From Microcebus murinus (lineage: Eukaryota > Chordata > Mammalia > Primates > Cheirogaleidae): a stretch of 64,000 nucleotides of DNA. Every line of letters starts with the position of its first letter. The first letter of the stretch is position 1. The position numbers and the translations under genes are program-made. The stretch covers positions 25,598,501 through 25,662,500 of the forward strand of contig NC_134112.1 of the NCBI RefSeq assembly GCF_040939455.1, written 5' to 3'. A model generated the notes under the pieces. The model saw only the letters and a program-made list of their open reading frames with translations, was not told the origin of the DNA and did no database searches. Shown one piece after another: positions 59,556 to 64,000 of this stretch.

Positions 59556-59696
59556 TTAGTTAAAGCCAGAGTCGCCTGAGTGCAATAGCATCTTCTTTGG
59601 GGTGGGCATCGGGGTGAGCCAGGATGCCTCTGAGCAGATCCACTTCAGGTCCAGATCGCTCTGGGTGCTGACACTCTTGGAGATATATTTCTGGTG
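59556..59696 (-). CDS. Candidate terminal coding exon C, gene unknown
   Basis: On the minus strand a good acceptor (TTGCTTTGGCTCTGCTTTCCAG, with a branch-like TTAAT about 30 bases upstream) ends at 59697. A second in-frame AG lies 6 nt into the exon (CAGCACCAG). The frame is open for 46 codons from CAC (phase 0) to TAA at 59558-59556. Roughly three quarters of codons end in G or C. The peptide reads KYISKSVSTQSDLDLKW at its start and MLLHSGDSGFN at its end; I do not recognise it. Its stop codon means exons A and B (further along the minus strand) would belong to another gene or transcript. Being only 46 codons, the open frame could arise by chance. Confidence 0.33.
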   Translation of the reverse strand, partial: HQKYISKSVSTQSDLDLKWICSEASWLTPMPTPKKMLLHSGDSGFN

Positions 59697-61142
59697 CTGG
59701 AAAGCAGAGCCAAAGCAAGATGATTAACCAGAGTTGGTGTGGGGACCCTGGCTACTGACATTCTTGGTTAGCCACTCCCTGGTGACTGTGTCCCAGAACA
59801 GGCCAGAGTGGAGGAGCAGAAGAAAATGACTGGCCAGCAGTGGGTGGGACCTTGGCTCTTTCAGTAGTAGCAGGTGGGTTTTGGAATGTGATCCAGGGTC
59901 CGGGGACACAGCTCTTCCTGAAGAACTCTGGAATGCCCATTGGTAGCTAACTGGGTGATCTGGCTGAGAATGGGATTTTTCCTGCTGTCACTGCCTCAGG
60001 CCTAAGGATCTCAAAGTGCCCCAGAGCTATACCTAATGCTGTGATGTGCTTAAGAAAATGCCCTCCTTTGGGGACCATAGCCCCTGCTGCCTTAAGGGGT
60101 TTAAAATGTAAACCTACCAGTAAGAGACCTTCAGGCTTCCTTGGGCACCAGCCATTGTTATTGTGAGTGTGGATTATTCTAAATCTCTTTTGCTGCAGGG
60201 CCTGTAGGAGGCTAGACTATACAGCAACCTTGAAAACCAAGCCCTCCCATCAAGAGCTGCCAGGAAACTGCCTTTCTCCCAGAGCTCTGCTAATGATACA
60301 CCTGCTCCTGTGTTAGGAGGTGATGTTCCTGCCCCCGTCCATGGGAGTGATAGCACTGCATAGACATCCTAAAATACAAAAACGGAGTGAGAACAGCATT
60401 GGGGTTGGCTGGTTTCCCACCTGTAATTGACATGGAAACCACGCCTCTCAATTTCCAACATACAAAACTGCTGCAATGTGGCAGATCTATGGCTCCAACC
60501 ACATGCTCTTTGGTGGTTACTGTGCCAAGGGATGGTCTTTGGAAATGAACATGCCATCTTAATTTTCACAGGATCACCTGAGCACTTGAGTCCCAGGTGT
60601 TAGAATTTGAACCCCTGGATGCATGGCCAGCACTGTAGTAAACCAGGCAATGCCGGGGAGGGAAAGAGTGGATTAAAGGGGAAGATCTGGAAACTGCTTT
60701 CAGATGAAGTGTGAGTATGATTCCCTGCTTAGCTAAAGCCATTGCTCCGGCAATACTGCTGAAACCTAGAACATGAAGAGGAGGTTCCAGGGAGGAGGTG
60801 GCTGGGGCCAACCTGAGCTGGGAGCAGGGTGGGGGCAACACCTTACCACATCGTGTGTGGATGCACATCCCCACCCCATGAGAGGACAGCAGAATGACAC
60901 AATGGACTGAACCGTGGGAGTTTCCCGTTCAAACTACCAGTGTGGAAGGGACTCGGTGTCTCTCTCAGGGTGTGGGCAATCATGAGGTCCCCTCCGTCTC
61001 CCCCTGCCACTGCTCTCTCTGGGGTTCAATAGAAGTAGCGTATGGGGGTCACCATATCACAAGCTCAGCCAAGCTTCTCCCCAACCTCACACTCAGCCCA
61101 CCCCACCAGGACCCAAGCTGGCTGGGTCCCATACCAACAGCC
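59697..61142. other. Unique sequence
   Basis: On the minus strand this precedes candidate exon C (intron if real). Overlapping frames on both strands (59724-59940, 60174-60874 minus; 60894-61202 plus) lack splice support. No repeats recognised. Confidence 0.35.
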
Positions 61143-61206
61143 ACCATTCCCTGCCTAGAACAATGCCTGGTACATACCAGGTGTTTAATAAATAGTTGTT
61201 GAACAA
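61143..61206 (+). repeat. L2 3' terminus
   Basis: 'cctagaacaatgcctggtacataccaggtgtttaataaatagttgttgaac' type text is the L2 3' end. Confidence 0.7.
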
Positions 61207-61450
61207 ATGTACTTACTGAACTCTTCCTATGTGCCAGTTGCTGTGCTAAGAGCTTTATGATTATTATTTCATCTGCTGTTCGCAAGAACCTTGTCAGGTA
61301 AGTATCAACTCATTTTCACATGGGAAATTGCAGCTTAGAGATGTTGAGCAAATTATCCAAGGTCCTACCACCTGGTATATATAACAGGAAGTTAAACCTG
61401 TCCCCCACCCTGCCAGCTTCAAAGACTACGCTCTTAAACACAAGGTTACA
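61207..61450 (-). repeat. MIR SINE, near full length
   Basis: 'cttcctatgtgccagttgctgtgctaagagctttatg' (61223-61259), 'ttcacatgggaaattgcagcttagag' and 'ctaccacctggtatatataacaggaag' follow antisense MIR. Confidence 0.75.
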
Positions 61451-61821
61451 CTGCTTTTTTTGTCTCACTATTCTTTGAAGGTAGGAATAGGAACCAGAAC
61501 ACAAAAAGGAGGGAGGAGTAAAAAGTGAGCTGGACTTTTGCACCCCTGGCCCTGGCATTGGCCAGGTGGCGCTTGGCCTGGGGCCCCGGGACCCAGAGGA
61601 GGCCTGTCCCAGGCAGCCTATTTCCTTGAGGTTCTTCCAACCAAGGGACTCCCCTCCCTCCTTTCTGCCTCTTGGCCCTATCTTTCAGGAAAATGGGATT
61701 GGGAGAGGTGACCTATGGAATTAAATTCCAAATTATATTTCTTAGGTGAAGGAAATATAATCTCACAAGTTTGTTCATCCAGGAGGGACGCATACTAAAT
61801 CCTTTAATATGAATAATCTCA
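61451..61821. other. Unique sequence
   Basis: Nothing recognised. Confidence 0.4.
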
Positions 61822-61867
61822 CTGTGTGTGTGCGTGTGTGTGTCTGTGTGAGTGTGTGTGTGTGCGC
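61822..61867 (+). repeat. (TG)n microsatellite, imperfect
   Basis: TGTGTGTGTGCGTGTGTGTG with single CG, CT and AG interruptions. Confidence 0.93.
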
Positions 61868-62202
61868 TCCTTCAGGATAGATAGGCTGAATCTACCTGGA
61901 ATTATGCCAGCAGAGCTTTTAAACAATTTCTTTGTGGAACAAGTTGCTTCAGCCCATACCAGGTAACAGCTTTGGGTGGGAACATTCAATAAGGAGAAGA
62001 CGCCACCCCTCCTGGTGCTTTTCCACTCTGAGGCACTAATAAATCAAGCTCCCCTTCAGTCTGCCAGGAAACCTAGCTCATGATCTAGTCTGTGGAACTT
62101 CATGGACTGTATGATCAAAAAACAAAAAGAGGGGGTTCAACCAGTCAACCAGATGGCCTTAGTGAGTGTCCCATGACAGGTATGGAAAGTATGAAAGAGT
62201 AT
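61868..62202. other. Unique sequence
   Basis: Nothing recognised; GAAAGTATGAAAGAGTATGA short repeats appear just before the Alu (62185-62215). Confidence 0.4.
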
Positions 62203-62219
62203 GAAAGTATGAAATTATT

Positions 62220-62559
62220 ATTTTTTTCACTTTTTAAAAATATTGATTTATTTAGAGACAGAGTCTTGCTTTGTTGCCCAGGCTAGAGTGAGTGCCATGG
62301 CACCAACCTAGTTCACAGCAACCTGAAACTCCTGGGCTCAAGTGATCCTCCTGCCTCAGCCTCCCGAGTAGCTGGGACTACAGGTATGTGCCACCATGCC
62401 TGGCTAATTTTTCTCTATATATTTGTTGGCCAATTAATTTCTTTCCATTTATAGTAGAGACGGGGTCTCACTCTTGCTCAGGCTGGTTTCGAACTCCTGA
62501 CCGCCCTCCTTGGCCTTCCAGAGTGCTAGGATTACAGGCGTGAGCCACCAGGCCCAGCT
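62220..62559 (-). mobile_element. Lemur-type Alu SINE, antisense, near full length
   Basis: Antisense right arm, linker 'atatatttgttggccaattaatttctttcc' and left arm ending 'ccaccaggcccagc'. Target-site duplication GAAAGTATGAAATTATT at 62203-62219 and 62560-62576. More diverged than the other lemur Alus, with a small deletion in the left arm ('ctgaccgccctcc'). Confidence 0.93.
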
Positions 62560-62576
62560 GAAAGTATGAAATTATT

Positions 62577-64000
62577 GTGTAAGACTCTGCCCTCCGTGTC
62601 TTGTCATCCAGTTGGGGAGACAACCCATGCACCTCGAGTGAGGCACCCAGGCAGCCTTAGGCGTCAAATAAGCACTGTGGGCCATGAGGACCAGGGGTGC
62701 TCAGAGGCTGCTGAGCCAGCTCTCCAAGGGCTGGGTGTCTGGGAAAGCTTGGGTGGACACCACCCACTGCCTTGCAGGATGGCTTGGAAGGGTGGAGAAG
62801 GGAGGAGCCCCAGGACGGGTGGGGAACCATTTGTGCATGTGTGACATGAGCGCGCTCATCCCAGTCCAAATAACCGAGGCGGTCACAGGCTCTGATTAGG
62901 CAAAGTCAGCAGGGCATCTCAAGCAAGCAGGCGTGCCCGTGTCCATCTCCATGACATCACATACCCCAAGCAGCTACATGGGCTGCTGAGTTATGCCTTT
63001 TAAGCCAACTCTTTACTTAAGCTGCAAGCTGAACTCCTAACCAGCTTCGTGAAGAATTATTGTGACATTTCCAATCCTTCATGCAGCAGCTTGGTAATCA
63101 AAACCAAAATTGCTTTTGGCTCAAATCTTGTAGGTTCCCCACCCATCACGAGTATTCTTTCTTCTCTGAGTGTCTCGGACTCACATTTTCTTTTCTATGA
63201 CATTAGCCACTGCCTTACCCCAGGCATCCTCACCTGCAGGATGTTTGGTTTTCCCCTAACTCAGATGATTTTTTTTTTACTCTTGGGCAAGACATGTCTG
63301 TAATACTCTCAGAGTGAATATACAATCCGTGTGTCATACTATAAAATGAAAGCCCATTGACAAAACTGCAGGCACAAAATGACAGTTGTAGAGAGAATAA
63401 CAAAGAAACTTGTGTCAGGTCAGAGGCTTTCAAACAGTTCACCACACCCAGGGATCCTCAGGGGTGGAGTGCGGGAGCCCAGCAGAGAGCAGGGGACAGG
63501 AAGGATTCTCCTGTTCCCAGCACCCCCACCCACCTCTCTTCAACCAAGCAGTTCTTTGTCACGTTCTCCATGGTATTTTGGGGCTTCCTAGTAAGATTTA
63601 TTTGAATAGAATGTTTTGTGACTAAAAAAGTTTGAAAATCACTAGATGTCTCAAGTTTCATAAAGTGCTTGTATTAATATATTTAGTCTGGAAATCTTCC
63701 AGACTGGGAGATCCCCGCCCCCTCAAAACCCCTTTAAATCCTTGTTTAATTAATGGGCTTTACTAATACCTGATCCATGTTGGCTATGTAATTAATGGGC
63801 AGTGAAAACATGGTAACATAGTAACAAAAAATTAACAAAATCCCACCAATAGTGCAAACATGCTGTCTGCAAACAATCTTGCAATATTTGTTAAGTTTCC
63901 ACAATGTGATGGATAACGATCTCTTTTGTCTAATTTTTGAACCAACAGATTTTATATCCAAACTTCCATCATTCACATACCACCACTGTGATGATTGTTT
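62577..64000. other. Unique sequence to window end
   Basis: No interspersed repeat or exon recognised. Three overlapping plus frames at 63357-63625 and a minus frame at 63458-63661 cover the same bases, so at most one could be real and none has splice support. Confidence 0.35.

Overview
This 64 kb window is nuclear DNA of a mammal, almost certainly a strepsirrhine primate and most likely a lemur. The evidence is the Alu family: seven complete or near-complete dimeric Alus and one tandem array carry a strepsirrhine-type middle linker (CTATAAATAGAAAGAAATTAATTGGC followed by a short TA run), mostly with intact target-site duplications. A 401-bp piggyBac-type element flanked by TTAA, a superfamily I recall as reported young in the mouse lemur, points towards Microcebus or a close relative; that step is inference.

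Layout. The window is gene-poor, with no complete gene, tRNA, rRNA, CRISPR or large CpG island. 0-7 kb: old MIR/L2 copies, a CpG-dense patch (about 3.03-3.19 kb), one lemur Alu, one Alu monomer and a candidate minus-strand coding exon (6.36-6.53 kb). 7-25 kb: mostly unique, AT-rich, repeat-poor DNA resembling conserved noncoding sequence around a developmental gene, including a homeodomain-motif-rich patch near 21.2 kb. 25-29.2 kb: a dense nest of repeats (antisense L1, a MER5-type hAT element, several Alus, the piggyBac-type element, an L1 with an Alu inside). 29-40 kb: unique DNA with MIR/L2 relics and a 1.3-kb antisense L1. 40.4 kb: a second candidate minus-strand exon, phase-compatible with the one at 6.4 kb. 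42-50 kb: MIR and L2 relics, L1 3' ends and a tandemly expanded Alu. 50-58 kb: L1 ORF2 relic with an Alu inside, a Tc1/mariner-type transposon with TA duplications, a U6 snRNA pseudogene fused to an L1 3' end, and another Alu. 58-64 kb: mostly unique DNA, with a candidate minus-strand terminal coding exon at 59.6 kb and one Alu.

Interpretation. The landscape fits a long intron or intergenic region. Three short minus-strand segments look like coding exons (splice acceptor, open frame, coding-like codon choice), but I recognise none of the proteins. The best new observations are structural: a U6-L1 chimeric retrocopy, an Alu array expanded after insertion by unequal exchange, a TTAA-flanked element with CpG-rich subterminal repeats, and a 38-nt near-identical copy of one sequence placed 3 kb away in an unrelated context. 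Family names rest on recognition of consensus text, not on database searches.
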